The notes: generated from the sequence alone by a model not told the origin. Shown: positions 50,291 through 60,076, counted from the stretch's first letter. The stretch: DNA of 64,000 bases from Lysinibacillus sphaericus OT4b.31 (GCF_000392615.1 NZ_KB933398.1:2742702-2806701), one strand, 5' to 3'. Numbers and translations: made by a program.

Positions 50291-50875
50291 TCAATGACCA
50301 TTCCCCTGTACTTCACGGCTGACATGACGACAAAGACAATCAACTACATGATCATTTATCATTCCCGTTGCCTGCATAAATGAATAACAAATCGTACCAC
50401 CCACGAATTTGAATCCGTCTTTTTTTAATTGCTTGCTCATGCGTTCACTTAGTTCTGTTGTCACCGGCACTTGGGCTAAGGTAGACCACTGATTGATTAT
50501 AGGTTGATGGTTGACGAAGCCCCAAATATAAGTAGAAAATGAACCATATTGTTGCTGTATTCGAAGAAATGCTTGTGCATTCGTAACAACACTTGCGATT
50601 TTGAGTTTATTGCGAACAATTCTTTGATCCTCTTTAAGCGCTGTCAGCTTGTCCTCGGTATAGAGCGCAATTTTCGTCGCATCAAATTGATCGAAAGCAT
50701 CTCGATAGCCTTGTCTTTTCTGTAAAATTGTCCACCAGCTCAGTCCTGCTTGTGCCCCCTCTAAGCATAGCATCTCAAATAAGTGCTGATCTTCATAAAC
50801 TGGCACACCCCATTCCTTGTCATGATAGTCGACATATAGTGGTTCATCCAGTTTCACCCATGCACATCTCTTCAT
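50291..50875 (-). CDS. tag: DNA-3-methyladenine glycosylase I
   Basis: 194 residues from MKRCAWVKLDEPLYVDYHDK, with GGAGG 8 bases upstream; five codons before it are not needed. WGVPVYEDQHLFEMLCLEGA, QAGLSWWTILQKRQGYRDAF and GTICYSFMQATGMINDHVVD are family signatures. The zinc snap residues C4, H18 and the C-terminal H/C (NDHVVDCLCRH) are present. It excises 3-methyladenine from DNA. It is one of two alkylation-repair genes in the window, with the AlkC-type gene at 44033. Confidence 0.95.
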   Translation of the reverse strand: MKRCAWVKLDEPLYVDYHDKEWGVPVYEDQHLFEMLCLEGAQAGLSWWTILQKRQGYRDAFDQFDATKIALYTEDKLTALKEDQRIVRNKLKIASVVTNAQAFLRIQQQYGSFSTYIWGFVNHQPIINQWSTLAQVPVTTELSERMSKQLKKDGFKFVGGTICYSFMQATGMINDHVVDCLCRHVSREVQGNGH

Positions 50876-50920
50876 CAATTCTGCCTCCATTTCTAAGTAT
50901 CCCCGTAAATTAGATACTAC

Positions 50921-51297
50921 CTATTTAACTCCTATAATACATAACCAACCTTTTTTTGTATTTTCTTTTATGTCCGCCTCTTTAAATCCAATATTTTCTA
51001 ATAGCTGCTTTATTTCCATTTTGGTTTTATAGTCGCTCATGTGATAATTGATTTTATAAAACACGGAAATTATTATAAATTGTCCGCCAATTTTCAACAA
51101 CCTAAATGATTGATTTTAGCCAATGACTGTAGTGTTTCCCCACCCACACAACCAATATCTCCATCTTTAATAACCCCACTGTCAATTAACCATTTATTCA
51201 TTCCACGATGAGCTACATTCATAATATGTAACATGGAAAATCCTACAAATCCTTTAGGACTCTTGGCTTGTTCAATTAATCATTGTAACAGTGTCAT
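50921..51297 (-). pseudogene. SAM-dependent methyltransferase pseudogene
   Basis: The start MTLLQ with AAAGGAATG is followed by an in-frame TGA and then LIEQAKSPKGFVGFSMLHIM, NVAHRGMNKWLIDSGVIKDG, GCVGGETLQSLAKI. After a deletion the frame resumes YKTKMEIKQLLENIGFKEAD and KKGWLCIIGVK. The order matches YdaC-like class I methyltransferases (GxxxMNxxHxxMTxWG, DVGCGGG, then the C-terminal LLExAGF). Most of the centre is missing. Confidence 0.65.
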
Positions 51298-51772
51298 TTA
51301 CTTCATTCCTTTTACTATAAGGTGAATTGTTCTGATAATTCGAGGGAATCTATAATCAATGCACATTTGGTTGCTAATTTAATTTGGTGCTTTGCTACAG
51401 ATATTTTGACTTGTTTACATATGCGGTATGATTGGTTATGTCTTATTTCTAATCTCGAAAAAATGGTTTATGACCATTGATTGGTGGAAAAAGATGATTA
51501 GGGTTAATAATTAAAACATTTAGGTTTTCTTACCAAGAACCATTTAATAAAAAAGAAAAAATCACAAGTGTTTAGGTTTTGTAGATAATATTAAACACTG
51601 TGATTTTCTTCTATGTATCCTATTTGATTTATCGATTTATCGATCTAAGGTAAATTTAGGTAAAACGCAAATACGACACCTTTTTCTATGTCCATCATTT
51701 TATTTTCAGACATAAAGTGATATGTATTATGTCAAAGACAGATTCCTCTTACTTTCGACAAAATGTTTACGT
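51298..51772. other. Intergenic with fragment and terminator
   Basis: A plus-strand frame at about 51418-51513 (CGMIGYVLFLISKKWFMTID then WWKKMIRVNN) looks like the tail of a lost membrane protein gene. AAAATCACAGTGTTTA-type stem with TAAACACTGTGATTTT at about 51555-51610 is a bidirectional terminator. Confidence 0.4.
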
Positions 51773-51964
51773 TTAATTTAAATATGTATTGTTTGTTAAG
51801 TTTCGTTCGCGCTCATCTATCACTAAGTGGATAATAAATGCTAGCTGTTGCTCAATTCGCATATTGTTAAGATGAAAAATATCAGCGATTGCATTTTTTT
51901 GACTATCTGCCAACTCCACTTTTTCGAGCATCATCATTATTTCTTCTTTCGAAAGCCCAAACAT
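51773..51964 (-). CDS. Hypothetical protein (63 aa)
   Basis: MFGLSKEEIMMMLEKVELAD followed by SQKNAIADIFHLNNMRIEQQ and LAFIIHLVIDERERN. Helical and acidic/basic mixed. The ATG used follows AAAAGGAAA; eight more codons upstream are possible. Not recognised. Confidence 0.5.
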   Translation of the reverse strand: MFGLSKEEIMMMLEKVELADSQKNAIADIFHLNNMRIEQQLAFIIHLVIDERERNLTNNTYLN

Positions 51965-52598
51965 TTTCCTTTTCCACCTCCATTTCACTAAGCCATTTTA
52001 TTATTCCAAAATTATTATCTAAAGATCTAGAACATTACATCCATACTGCTATTAATGAATCATTTTTACTAATTATAGGATAAAACATAGAAATTAATCA
52101 ATCTAAAAACTAAATTTTCTAACAACATTTTCTACTGGGGTAATTCATCATTAATATTTTTGCTATAATTTTCTCACTCAATAAATCCTTCTTCTAGAAT
52201 AACAAGGTTTATAATAGTAAAAATTTCTAAATCGAACGGATAATTACCACTCTTCCATTATAACGGAAAAAATCACAAAGCCTTTAGGTGTCGAAATTAA
52301 ATATTTTTTGTAAAACGATTTATACACAATTCACATAAAAGCGCTCACATTCAATTCATTCTAACATGATACATTTAGGAAGGACCTTTTTCACGCTTCT
52401 TCAAAATTAACAGCTAGGCTAGTTAACATTACCCGTAATTATAAATTTGTAAACATTACCCAATAATTTCATCTAAACTTCCAAATCATTCAAAACCACC
52501 CAAACGCAGCTCTACTACCGATGCATCTTTTTTGTTTTCACAACAGAAAAAAGTAATTTCAAAATTTGAAACTACTCGTTTTAGTGAAGTTTTAAGCA
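51965..52598. other. Long AT-rich intergenic region
   Basis: No supported ORF, RNA or repeat was seen over about 630 bases. Short poly-A/T tracts are frequent. Confidence 0.35.
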
Positions 52599-54254
52599 TT
52601 AAATTGTTTTCTTAACATCTGTGCTTTTAAGCGTTGTATATATTTCCTGTAATACTTCAGCTGGTATTTGCAATTCTTTATTTAATTCCTGAATGGATTT
52701 TGAACTGCTTAGCATGCTCACGATGTGTTGTATTTTTTCATTAGATGTAGTTAGCTTAACGTCCCTATCGACAATTTTAGAAGAGGTATCTCCATGCCAT
52801 TTAGCGGTATTTGCATAGCCTCGTACATATAGTTGACTCTGATCCTGAACAATTGCTGCCGTCTTTACATTGGCAAGATTCGTGTTCACAATTTCAAGCA
52901 GTGACTGATTTGTCATGGCTAAAAATATTCGCTCAGTGTCTTCGACGAAGCACTGCTCTATGCGGCCCATTGACTTATCAGACCAAACGATTGCGTAAGG
53001 GCTCTGTCTAGCATATATAAAATCACTACTTATAATTTCAAAAATGGCATCGATGCAGGTGATACCATTCCCAATGATATGAGCAAATGTACTATTTTCC
53101 ACAAATAATCGGGCATTATTGATATAAAGATGGTGGCTGTCTACCTCTCGAATCGTTGTATGCTTTAGCGTAATTTTCGCATGTTCATTTCCATAAATAC
53201 CACCCGCCTGACCAGACTCAATGATGGACTCATTTAATTGTAGACCACTAGCATCCACAATAAAATGGAACTGCGGATGTTGCTGTATCTTACATGCTGT
53301 CATCATCACGTCGGCCTCATTAATAATAGTAACCCCTGAAGTAACTCCATTTCTTATAGAACATTTATGAATCTCAGCTTTACTATTTTCTATAAAAAGC
53401 TGTGGCTTGTTATGCTCACTCAACTGACAGTCATAGATTACCGCCTTCGAATGCTCCCCCACATAAATACCGTTTCCTTGCCCCTCTGCAAAAATTGAAT
53501 GCGAGACCTTTAACTCACTTTCATGTACTACTATATTTGTGCCTATATGTTGTTTGACTTCACAAAACTCCATTATCATCTGAGAATGATCCACTATTTG
53601 AATGCCTAAATCCTGTCCTTGATGAATGAGCGTATCCTTCATAGAAATCGTACTGGAGGCTGCAACCATTTGCGTTTTTTGGTGGCCGTGCATCTCACAA
53701 TTTACTATGTCCATTTTCACATTGCTAATAGCAAAAATTGCATTCATTTGCCCCTCTAACAACAGACAATTCGTTAAGACAAGCTCACTATTTTGTGCTA
53801 TGATTTGAGCTTTTGTATGGTGCTGAATCGTTGAATCTGTCAGCATAACACTCGAACCATTATCGATCCGCAATCCATATTGATTTAATGGGCTCGCTAT
53901 TATATCAACATTTTTCAACATCAAACTTCCATAGTTGACAGTAACTTGGGTCCTTATCATTTGTTGCTCTATTATGCAGTTTTCTAGCTGTAAATCCCCT
54001 TTAATATAAATTCCCTGACCCTGACTAAAACGGAGATTTCGCATTGCCACATGTGTATGGTAACGAATAAACACTCCGCCTTTAATGGTTACATCCCCCA
54101 CTCCATAAATGGTCAGTCTTTTAGGAACATCAATGTTTTCTTCGTAAACACCATCTCTAATTTCTATAAAATCCCCCGCTTCAGCATCTTGTATTGCTTG
54201 TCCAACACTTTGATAACGGTGCATAATGTTCTTCTTTACAACAAGTATTGCCAT
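52599..54254 (-). CDS. Right-handed parallel beta-helix repeat protein
   Basis: 551 residues from MAILVVKKNIMHRYQSVGQA, with AGGAGGAG upstream. YQSVGQAIQDAEAGDFIEIR and DGVYEENIDVPKRLTIYGVG open a pectate-lyase/NosD-like fold, followed by about 18 coils of 20-24 residues (SxAxIxDCxIxxHxxxQxxxxNS). Coils alternate two types, ending HKxP/TQ and GNGIY/GxGIY. The last 50 residues are helical (SSSKSIQELNKELQIPAEVL). It has no signal peptide, so it is cytoplasmic or exported by another route. A carbohydrate or structural role is possible; no catalytic site is evident. Confidence 0.85.
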   Translation of the reverse strand: MAILVVKKNIMHRYQSVGQAIQDAEAGDFIEIRDGVYEENIDVPKRLTIYGVGDVTIKGGVFIRYHTHVAMRNLRFSQGQGIYIKGDLQLENCIIEQQMIRTQVTVNYGSLMLKNVDIIASPLNQYGLRIDNGSSVMLTDSTIQHHTKAQIIAQNSELVLTNCLLLEGQMNAIFAISNVKMDIVNCEMHGHQKTQMVAASSTISMKDTLIHQGQDLGIQIVDHSQMIMEFCEVKQHIGTNIVVHESELKVSHSIFAEGQGNGIYVGEHSKAVIYDCQLSEHNKPQLFIENSKAEIHKCSIRNGVTSGVTIINEADVMMTACKIQQHPQFHFIVDASGLQLNESIIESGQAGGIYGNEHAKITLKHTTIREVDSHHLYINNARLFVENSTFAHIIGNGITCIDAIFEIISSDFIYARQSPYAIVWSDKSMGRIEQCFVEDTERIFLAMTNQSLLEIVNTNLANVKTAAIVQDQSQLYVRGYANTAKWHGDTSSKIVDRDVKLTTSNEKIQHIVSMLSSSKSIQELNKELQIPAEVLQEIYTTLKSTDVKKTI

Positions 54255-54400
54255 CTTCACGCTCCTCCTGTCTAAACAAAGCTCCCTATTCTTACAGACA
54301 TTTTATTTTTACCTCGTTTTCATTCTATTTATATACCCAATGATCTTCCTGTTATTCAATTATGTACAAATAATTTACAAATGGCTCTAAAGAACTGCTT

Positions 54401-54450
54401 TTACATAAAAAGAGAGCAAAGGCTGGTAACCTTGCTCTCTTTTTATGTAA
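54401..54450. terminator. Bidirectional terminator
   Basis: TTACATAAAAAGAGAGCAA pairs with TTGCTCTCTTTTTATGTAA around AGGCTGGTAACC. A 19-bp perfect stem between the beta-helix and adenine deaminase genes. Confidence 0.92.
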
Positions 54451-54491
54451 AATATGACTAATTTAGTATTGGAAAACTCCGTTGTTTATCG

Positions 54492-56237
54492 TTATGCCTC
54501 TACTTCTATATGCTGGAATGTTGTCACATTAAATAGACCTGTGTCTGTTAGTTTTAGGGCTGGAATAACAGGTAACGCGACAAATGAGAAAGTCAATAAA
54601 AAATGGAAATCTAAATGGGGATTTAGCTCATATAGGGCGTTGTGCAAGCCTGCTAATTGTGCTTTAGCCTCATCTGCTGGTGCATCCGTCATTAAGCCGC
54701 CAATTGTTAAAGGCATCTCCGCTATAATTTCACCATTTGCTACGATGACAAAACCACCTTGGATTTCTTGAATCCGCGTGAGGGCAATTAACATATCTTC
54801 ATCATTTGTTCCAACCACTAATGCATTATGCGAATCATGCGCAACGGTTGTCGCAACTGCACCTTTTTGCAAGCCGAAGCCTTTGACAATACCAAGCCCA
54901 GTCGTATGCAAATTGTGGTGACGTTCAATAACAGCAAGCTTCAGTAGATCCTGTTCCACTGATGGTTCGAATACGCCATCTTTAACTGGTACATCTACTA
55001 CCAAATGATTGGTAATAAGTTGATTTGGCACGATTTCCATCACATTGGCCTTCGTACCTTTTATAAACGGTATCGATAGCATCTCTTTCGTCACTATAGG
55101 CAAATGAACAGATTGCTGGATATGCGCAGGTACATCCGTTTTTATACGAGACGTTAGCATTACGCCATTTTCAGCAACCTTCACACCATTTTTCCAAACT
55201 ACTTTCGCACGCATTTCCTTTATATCTTCTAGTAAAACAAAATCCGCTTTATATCCCGGTGCTAATGCACCTCGATCATACAAACGATAGCACTCAGCTG
55301 TATTGACGGTTGCAAGCTGAATAGCCTGTAATGGATCCATCCCTTCATTAATAGCCATAGCTACATCAAAGTTGATGCTCCCTTCTTCTAACAATTCATC
55401 CACGTACTTATCATCCGTACAAAAACCAAAACGACGAGCATTGGCTAGATTGACAGCGGGCAATAGATCGCGTAAATTCTTTGCCGCAGAACCTTCACGA
55501 ATTAAGACGTACATCCCTTGCTCCACACGGTCTATCGCTTCGTCTGCCGTTACACATTCATGATCGGTATGAATACCAGCAGCACGGTAGCCTGTAATTT
55601 GCGCACGATTTAAGCCTGCACAATGTCCATCAACAACAAGATTTGCTTGCTGTGCAAGCATGATTTTTTCAAGCATGTTTTCTTCACCATTCAATACAGC
55701 TGGAAAATCCATAACCTCCGCTAATCCACGTACATCTTCATGGGATAAAAATGGCGCTAAATCGCTGGCTGTTAATGTAGCACCTGCGTTCTCGAAACTA
55801 GTGCCCGGTACACTCGAAGGCAACATAACAAAAATATCCATGTCTGCTTTTTTAGCGTCATCTAGCATAAAGTGAATCCCCTCAGTCCCAGCAACATTTG
55901 CGATTTCATGTGGGTCCGTTATGACTGTAGTTATTCCGTGTGGCACGAGCACACGACTAAATTCAGCAGGGGTTAGCATAGAAGATTCAATATGTATATG
56001 CCCGTCAATAAGTCCTGGCACAACATAGTGTCCTGCTGCATCCTCTTCATATGTAGCTTTAAATCGATTGTCGGTATCAAGGGCAACTATTAGTCCATTG
56101 TTTACGACGATATCGGCCTTTTTCCAAGTCAGTGTAAAAACATCCGCAACCAATGCGTTACGTAAGATAAAGTCTGCTTCAACTTGTCCTTGAGACGTCA
56201 ATATGTTTTGTGCGAGCTGTTGTAGTTTTGTTGGCAT
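54492..56237 (-). CDS. adeC: Adenine deaminase
   Basis: 581 residues, typical for Ade/AdeC. The amidohydrolase metal motif is GLIDGHIHIESSMLTPAEFS; HGITTVITDPHEIANVAGTE, VDGHCAGL, GIHTDHECVTADEA and NALVVGTNDEDMLIALTRIQ follow. It converts adenine to hypoxanthine and ammonia in purine salvage, using a binuclear metal site. I see no purine riboswitch in the 300 bases upstream. It is a single gene. Confidence 0.96.
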   Translation of the reverse strand: MPTKLQQLAQNILTSQGQVEADFILRNALVADVFTLTWKKADIVVNNGLIVALDTDNRFKATYEEDAAGHYVVPGLIDGHIHIESSMLTPAEFSRVLVPHGITTVITDPHEIANVAGTEGIHFMLDDAKKADMDIFVMLPSSVPGTSFENAGATLTASDLAPFLSHEDVRGLAEVMDFPAVLNGEENMLEKIMLAQQANLVVDGHCAGLNRAQITGYRAAGIHTDHECVTADEAIDRVEQGMYVLIREGSAAKNLRDLLPAVNLANARRFGFCTDDKYVDELLEEGSINFDVAMAINEGMDPLQAIQLATVNTAECYRLYDRGALAPGYKADFVLLEDIKEMRAKVVWKNGVKVAENGVMLTSRIKTDVPAHIQQSVHLPIVTKEMLSIPFIKGTKANVMEIVPNQLITNHLVVDVPVKDGVFEPSVEQDLLKLAVIERHHNLHTTGLGIVKGFGLQKGAVATTVAHDSHNALVVGTNDEDMLIALTRIQEIQGGFVIVANGEIIAEMPLTIGGLMTDAPADEAKAQLAGLHNALYELNPHLDFHFLLTFSFVALPVIPALKLTDTGLFNVTTFQHIEVEA

Positions 56238-56583
56238 TCAATGCACCCCTTTTTTTCTTTAAGAATTATCATGCATGAATTGCCGCATAGATTCAAGTCA
56301 TGTATAATTTTTTTCTTCTAATTTGAACTTTATATTAAACTTTTGCACATTTCATTGACCTTACTTCTATATATAGCAAGAACTATTTAATAAATTCACT
56401 CCAACTTTCAAAACTGAAAATATAACTATATTTTGATGGTCGTTACAGATTGACGACAATAGTCATTCACAATGTTCATATTCTGAATGCCTTTTTCCAT
56501 TTCGTTTAAAATTGCACATGAAATCAGCCATGATTAACGAGAGTAGAACGCTGCGAGTTGACCTATTATGCCATATCTGGACT
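56238..56583. other. Upstream region of adenine deaminase
   Basis: AT-rich; no ORF. I looked for the purine riboswitch core and did not see it. Confidence 0.4.
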
Positions 56584-56713
56584 TCACCATGTCCAGTTAG
56601 CAAGTTTCTTCAAATTCTTTGCAGCAAAACTAAGCATCGCCTGCATGGACCATTTTTTTAAGCCCTCTGAGGGTAGTCCAACGTATACCATGACGGCTGT
56701 AAAATTAGCCATA
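56584..56713 (-). pseudogene. Transposase C-terminal remnant (IS1182-like)
   Basis: The minus strand reads YVGLPSEGLKKWSMQAMLSF then AAKNLKKLANWTW and stop. GLxKxxMQxxLxFxxxNLKKLAxWxW is the ending of IS1182-type transposases. Only about 40 codons remain. Next to it, at 56718-56800, lie a CCCCTAAAT...ATTTAGGGG hairpin and GTTTGTCTACAGTC, a piece of the dispersed CTGTAxACAAAC motif. Confidence 0.6.
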
Positions 56714-56717
56714 AAAA

Positions 56718-56765
56718 ACACCCCTAAATCGTTAGATTTGGTGTCTAACAATTTAGGGGCAGTTC
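56718..56765. terminator. Hairpin next to transposase remnant
   Basis: CCCCTAAAT pairs with ATTTAGGGG, with a GTTAGA/TCTAAC inner stem. It lacks a clear T tract on the plus strand; on the minus strand the stem ends in GTGTTTTTT. Confidence 0.6.
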
Positions 56766-56831
56766 AAACCCAAATGTTTAAGTTTGTCTACAGTCTTGAG
56801 CGACCTCATCTCAATGGTCGTTAAGTACTAA

Positions 56832-57251
56832 CTATTCTGCTGTAAATTCTAATTCTTTTGGGGACTCCCCTTTTTTATTCATCAAGCGCATCCGAATGGG
56901 TTCAATTTTTAGGGTCACCATTTCATCTTTGTTGCCAATGAAAATACCCGTGAAAAATTCAGCCAATTTGTTTTTTAAGCCTTCCTCATGAATTTCAGTT
57001 AGCTTACCTTCTATTTCCACAAAAGTATCACCAAAGCCTCTATTTTCATAGCCATATAAAATATGTGTATACGGATTTTTTTGTAACTCCTCTATCTTTT
57101 CTGAGTGTTTATTTGTCACTGTATACAATACAAACTCATCGTTTTGAAAAGTCATATAACGTGAGTACGGTTTCCCGTTCTCAACGGTTGCCATCGTTCC
57201 TATTTTTTCACGATTTAACACTTCTAAAATTTCATCTCGTACAGAAGTCAT
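56832..57251 (-). CDS. Pyridoxamine 5'-phosphate oxidase-like (general stress 26 type) protein
   Basis: 139 residues. A split-barrel fold: KIGTMATVENGKPYSRYMTF, LYTVTNKHSEKIEELQKNPY, THILYGYENRGFGDTFVEIE and IFIGNKDEMVTLKIEPIRMR. This group (YdaG/YzzA-like) binds FMN or F420-like cofactors; the enzyme activity is not known. It is a single gene, probably stress-induced in relatives. Confidence 0.85.
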   Translation of the reverse strand: MTSVRDEILEVLNREKIGTMATVENGKPYSRYMTFQNDEFVLYTVTNKHSEKIEELQKNPYTHILYGYENRGFGDTFVEIEGKLTEIHEEGLKNKLAEFFTGIFIGNKDEMVTLKIEPIRMRLMNKKGESPKELEFTAE

Positions 57252-57414
57252 TTATCTCATCCTCTCTCTTGATTCATTTTTATATTGCCCTTCCTGTGTT
57301 AAGATAAAACCTCTTTTTTGAAAAATAAGAAATGTTAGTCTTTGGTAATATGCACAATCTCTTGTTATAATGTTTTTTTGGACAACATGAATTTTGAGAA
57401 TGAGGGTATTAAGT

Positions 57415-58041
57415 ATGAAGCAAGCATTTTTTACGCGATGTCTATTCTTCTTTACAGGCATCTTGGTCTTATCCTTTGGTATAACTTTGACAATAAAGGG
57501 TCAACTTTTTGGCGTAGGCTCTTGGGATGTTTTACATATCGGACTAACTAAAACTCTCGGTTTATCTATTGGCACTTGGTCTATTTTAATTGGACTAGCC
57601 ATCTTAGCATTTGATATGCTGGTGACAAAGAAATGGCCTCTTCCTGGTACATTTGTAGATATGTTTTTAGCTGGTATTTTCATAGATATTTTTAACTATT
57701 GGTTACCAGATATTGATGGTTTTTGGATGCAGTTACTATCCTACCTTACTGGACTTGTATTGCTTGGTTGGGGCTGTGGGATGTACATGGTTGCAAGTTT
57801 AGGCATTGGGCCACGAGATACATTAATGCTTCTTTTTGTCCATAAATTTGGTTGGAGTGTGACACGCGCTCGTACAACGATGGAAGTAACTGTCGCTATA
57901 CTAGGTTTCTTGCTTGGAGGTCCTGTTGGAGTTGGTACAGTACTGATGGCATTCGGGCTTGGACCAATCGTGCAATTCGCCTTAACTTACAATGAAAAAT
58001 TATTTACAAAATGGACTGGCATTAAAAGTGCAGTTGTATAA
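57415..58041 (+). CDS. YczE/YyaS/YitT family membrane protein
   Basis: 208 residues from MKQAFFTRCLFFFTGILVLS, preceded by GAGGG; seven codons upstream are an alternative. Five to six transmembrane helices. GVGSWDVLHIGLTKTLGLSI, GTFVDMFLAGIFIDIFNYWL, LGIGPRDTLMLLF and GGPVGVGTVLMAFGLGPIVQ are the marks of the YczE group. The function is unknown, possibly membrane regulation. It ends in a strong terminator. Confidence 0.9.
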   Translation: MKQAFFTRCLFFFTGILVLSFGITLTIKGQLFGVGSWDVLHIGLTKTLGLSIGTWSILIGLAILAFDMLVTKKWPLPGTFVDMFLAGIFIDIFNYWLPDIDGFWMQLLSYLTGLVLLGWGCGMYMVASLGIGPRDTLMLLFVHKFGWSVTRARTTMEVTVAILGFLLGGPVGVGTVLMAFGLGPIVQFALTYNEKLFTKWTGIKSAVV

Positions 58042-58047
58042 GAACAC

Positions 58048-58085
58048 AAAAGGAGCTAACTCACATTTAAGTTGGCTCCTTTTTC
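58048..58085 (+). terminator. Terminator of YczE-type gene
   Basis: AAAAGGAGCTAAC pairs with GTTGGCTCCTTTT across TCACATTTAA, followed by TTC. Confidence 0.88.
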
Positions 58086-58101
58086 TTATAGACAATGACT
58101 T

Positions 58102-58145
58102 TTCTAAGAACCAAAAAACGTCATAAATCAAAACTTTGACTGATG
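58102..58145 (-). terminator. Hairpin between YczE-type gene and rplY
   Basis: ACGTCAT pairs with ATGACGT, with a CAAA/TTTG inner stem, just after the L25 stop codon. On the minus strand it is followed by TTTTTGG. Confidence 0.6.
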
Positions 58146-58166
58146 ACGTAGCCTGTTCAAACTTTT

Positions 58167-58799
58167 TTATTTCTTTGGTTCAGATGTATTTTGCCCTGTT
58201 GCTTCTATTACTTCTGGCGTTTCATCTACCATATCTTCTTGTACATTTTGTGCAGGTGGTGGTGTGATTGCCACTAATGTAAAGTCGTCTTCGTTTAAAA
58301 TTTCAAAGGAACATTTATGTCGAATATCTGCAACATAAAGAGAAGTACCAATTGCTACATCCGAAACATCCACTTCTATCGTTTCCGGTATTTCAGCAGG
58401 TTTCACTTTAATGCGAACTTCACGATTTGGCTGTAATAGGAAACCACCATCTGCAACTCCAATGGCATCTCCTACTACTGTAATTGGGATATCGACTTCT
58501 AATTCTTCAGACATATTGATTGATTTAAAGTCTACATGCTTCACAAATCCCTTTAAAGCACTACGCTGCATTTCTGTTAACACCGCATTTACCTTTGTTC
58601 CTTCAACATCTAATTGAAACACACTTTTACTTCCTAATTCTGCAAGTACTTTTGCAAACGCTCTTGCATCAAGAGATATCGAAGTTGACTCCATTTGGTA
58701 ACCGTAAACAACTCCAGGAATAGCACCATTTTCTCTAAGTTGTGTTAATGATGAGTGTCTTCCTTTATCACGTTTTTTGGCTTTTAATACTGTACTCAT
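58167..58799 (-). CDS. rplY: 50S ribosomal protein L25 / general stress protein Ctc
   Basis: 210 residues. The N-terminal L25 domain reads VLKAKKRDKGRHSSLTQLRE with NGAIPGVVYG, the 5S rRNA-binding region. The C-terminal TL5-type beta domain follows (VDIPITVVGDAIGVADGGFL, EVRIKVKPAEIPETIEVDVS). Long form, as in Bacillus Ctc, which is SigB-controlled in that genus. It is transcribed as a single gene here, without pth, which commonly follows ctc. Confidence 0.95.
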   Translation of the reverse strand: MSTVLKAKKRDKGRHSSLTQLRENGAIPGVVYGYQMESTSISLDARAFAKVLAELGSKSVFQLDVEGTKVNAVLTEMQRSALKGFVKHVDFKSINMSEELEVDIPITVVGDAIGVADGGFLLQPNREVRIKVKPAEIPETIEVDVSDVAIGTSLYVADIRHKCSFEILNEDDFTLVAITPPPAQNVQEDMVDETPEVIEATGQNTSEPKK

Positions 58800-58904
58800 T
58801 ACTTTTTCTCCCCTTTCATGAAACTAGTCTCATAAAAGGTTTTGCCCGTTAAACAGATTTTTATACCTCCTATGCACTCGTTTACAATCTACAAAACCAC
58901 AGTA

Positions 58905-58937
58905 AAAAGCCGAAGACAAAAAGTGTCCTCGGCTTTT
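58905..58937 (-). terminator. Terminator of the SLH protein gene
   Basis: AAAAGCCGAAGAC pairs with GTGTCCTCGGCTTTT; on the minus strand it runs into TTTACTG. Near-perfect stem. Confidence 0.8.
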
Positions 58938-58954
58938 ACGTTTTTATTATACAA

Positions 58955-59869
58955 TTATAATCTCCCTGAAGCCTCTAAAGTTACCGCTAGCATTTTAGCA
59001 AATTGGCCACGAGTAATGTATTGATTTGGCAATAAATCTGTATTATCATCAAGTGCACCAATGCCATACAATGTTTTTGTGTAACGTAATAATTCACCTT
59101 GGAAATCATTGCTATCTTCATAGGGTAGTGCACCATATTCTTCTGGTACAAAATCAACTACATCTAATGTTCGTCCAAGCATCAAAATGGCTTGCTGACG
59201 AGTAATTTTACCATTTGGATCAAATATATTTGGCGTTTTCCCATTAATAATCCCTAATGAATGTAAGGCACCAACATGACCACCATACCATGATTTTTTT
59301 GCATTGACGTCTTTGTACTGTTTCGTTTGTTTCTGTTCGAAGCTAAATGCACGGACGAGTAAGGCACTAAACTGCGCACGTGTTAAGGAATCATTGACCC
59401 CGAAGTACTCAGGCTGACTTCCTTGAACAATGCCGCGTTGTGCTAATGTTGTAATGTATGTGCTGTATGCCGAATTTTCTATATCACGAAAATAAATTTG
59501 TGCAGGATATTCAAACTTTAATTCGGCATTATAATGAATCGTCGCAATCACTCGGTCCCCTTCATCTCGATAGGCAACTGGCTCCATTACACCTTTTTTA
59601 ACCATTTGCTTTAAGACTCCAGATTGCCCATTTTTGAAAATTTCTACCTCAAGTGGTTGACGATTGTTGACTATATTAGCTTTCACACTATAAGTTCCTT
59701 GTTTTTCAGATGCGGCAATTTTAGCCCCATATGCAGAGTAAACCGTCATATTTTCCGTTTTCATATGTACATAATCCGTTGGCTCTTGATATGCATGGGT
59801 TTGTATTGGAATGGTTATTGATGTGCATAACAGTGTCACCATTATCGCTTTTCGGAATTTCGCATTCAT
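58955..59869 (-). CDS. Secreted protein with three S-layer homology domains
   Basis: 304 residues from MNAKFRKAIMVTLLCTSITI, a signal peptide ending near QTHA, with GGGAGGGG upstream; the open frame extends 31 codons further. An N-terminal unique domain (25-130) is followed by three SLH domains: YSTYITTLAQRGIVQGSQPE to LTRAQFSALLVRAF, YGGHVGALHSLGIINGKTPN to ITRQQAILMLGR, and LYGIGALDDNTDLLPNQYIT to FAKMLAVTLEASGRL. SLH domains bind pyruvylated secondary cell-wall polymer, so the protein is cell-wall attached. The partner domain has no recognised enzyme motif. Confidence 0.92.
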   Translation of the reverse strand: MNAKFRKAIMVTLLCTSITIPIQTHAYQEPTDYVHMKTENMTVYSAYGAKIAASEKQGTYSVKANIVNNRQPLEVEIFKNGQSGVLKQMVKKGVMEPVAYRDEGDRVIATIHYNAELKFEYPAQIYFRDIENSAYSTYITTLAQRGIVQGSQPEYFGVNDSLTRAQFSALLVRAFSFEQKQTKQYKDVNAKKSWYGGHVGALHSLGIINGKTPNIFDPNGKITRQQAILMLGRTLDVVDFVPEEYGALPYEDSNDFQGELLRYTKTLYGIGALDDNTDLLPNQYITRGQFAKMLAVTLEASGRL

Positions 59870-60038
59870 ATTACCCCTCCCTTTCATCTTTCTGTAACTA
59901 TCATAATAGATTTTTTCGTGTAAAAATATAGTATTATTTGCACACAATACCATTAGCTGCACTAGTTCTATTTTGGCAATTGCAATCTAACGTGTGTCAG
60001 AGTTAACTGTCACTTCCTACTATCCGTTAAAAACTATA

Positions 60039-60073
60039 AATCCCCGCAAAAGTAACATTGTACTCGCGGGGAT
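60039..60073. terminator. Terminator after YfnB/YjjG gene
   Basis: ATCCCCGC pairs with GCGGGGAT, with inner AGTAC/GTACT stem. It lies just after the stop at 60077 on the minus strand. Confidence 0.8.
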
Positions 60074-60076
60074 GCA

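Noticed and set aside
56238..56550. Purine riboswitch before adenine deaminase
   Set aside because: I looked for the conserved core and could not find it.
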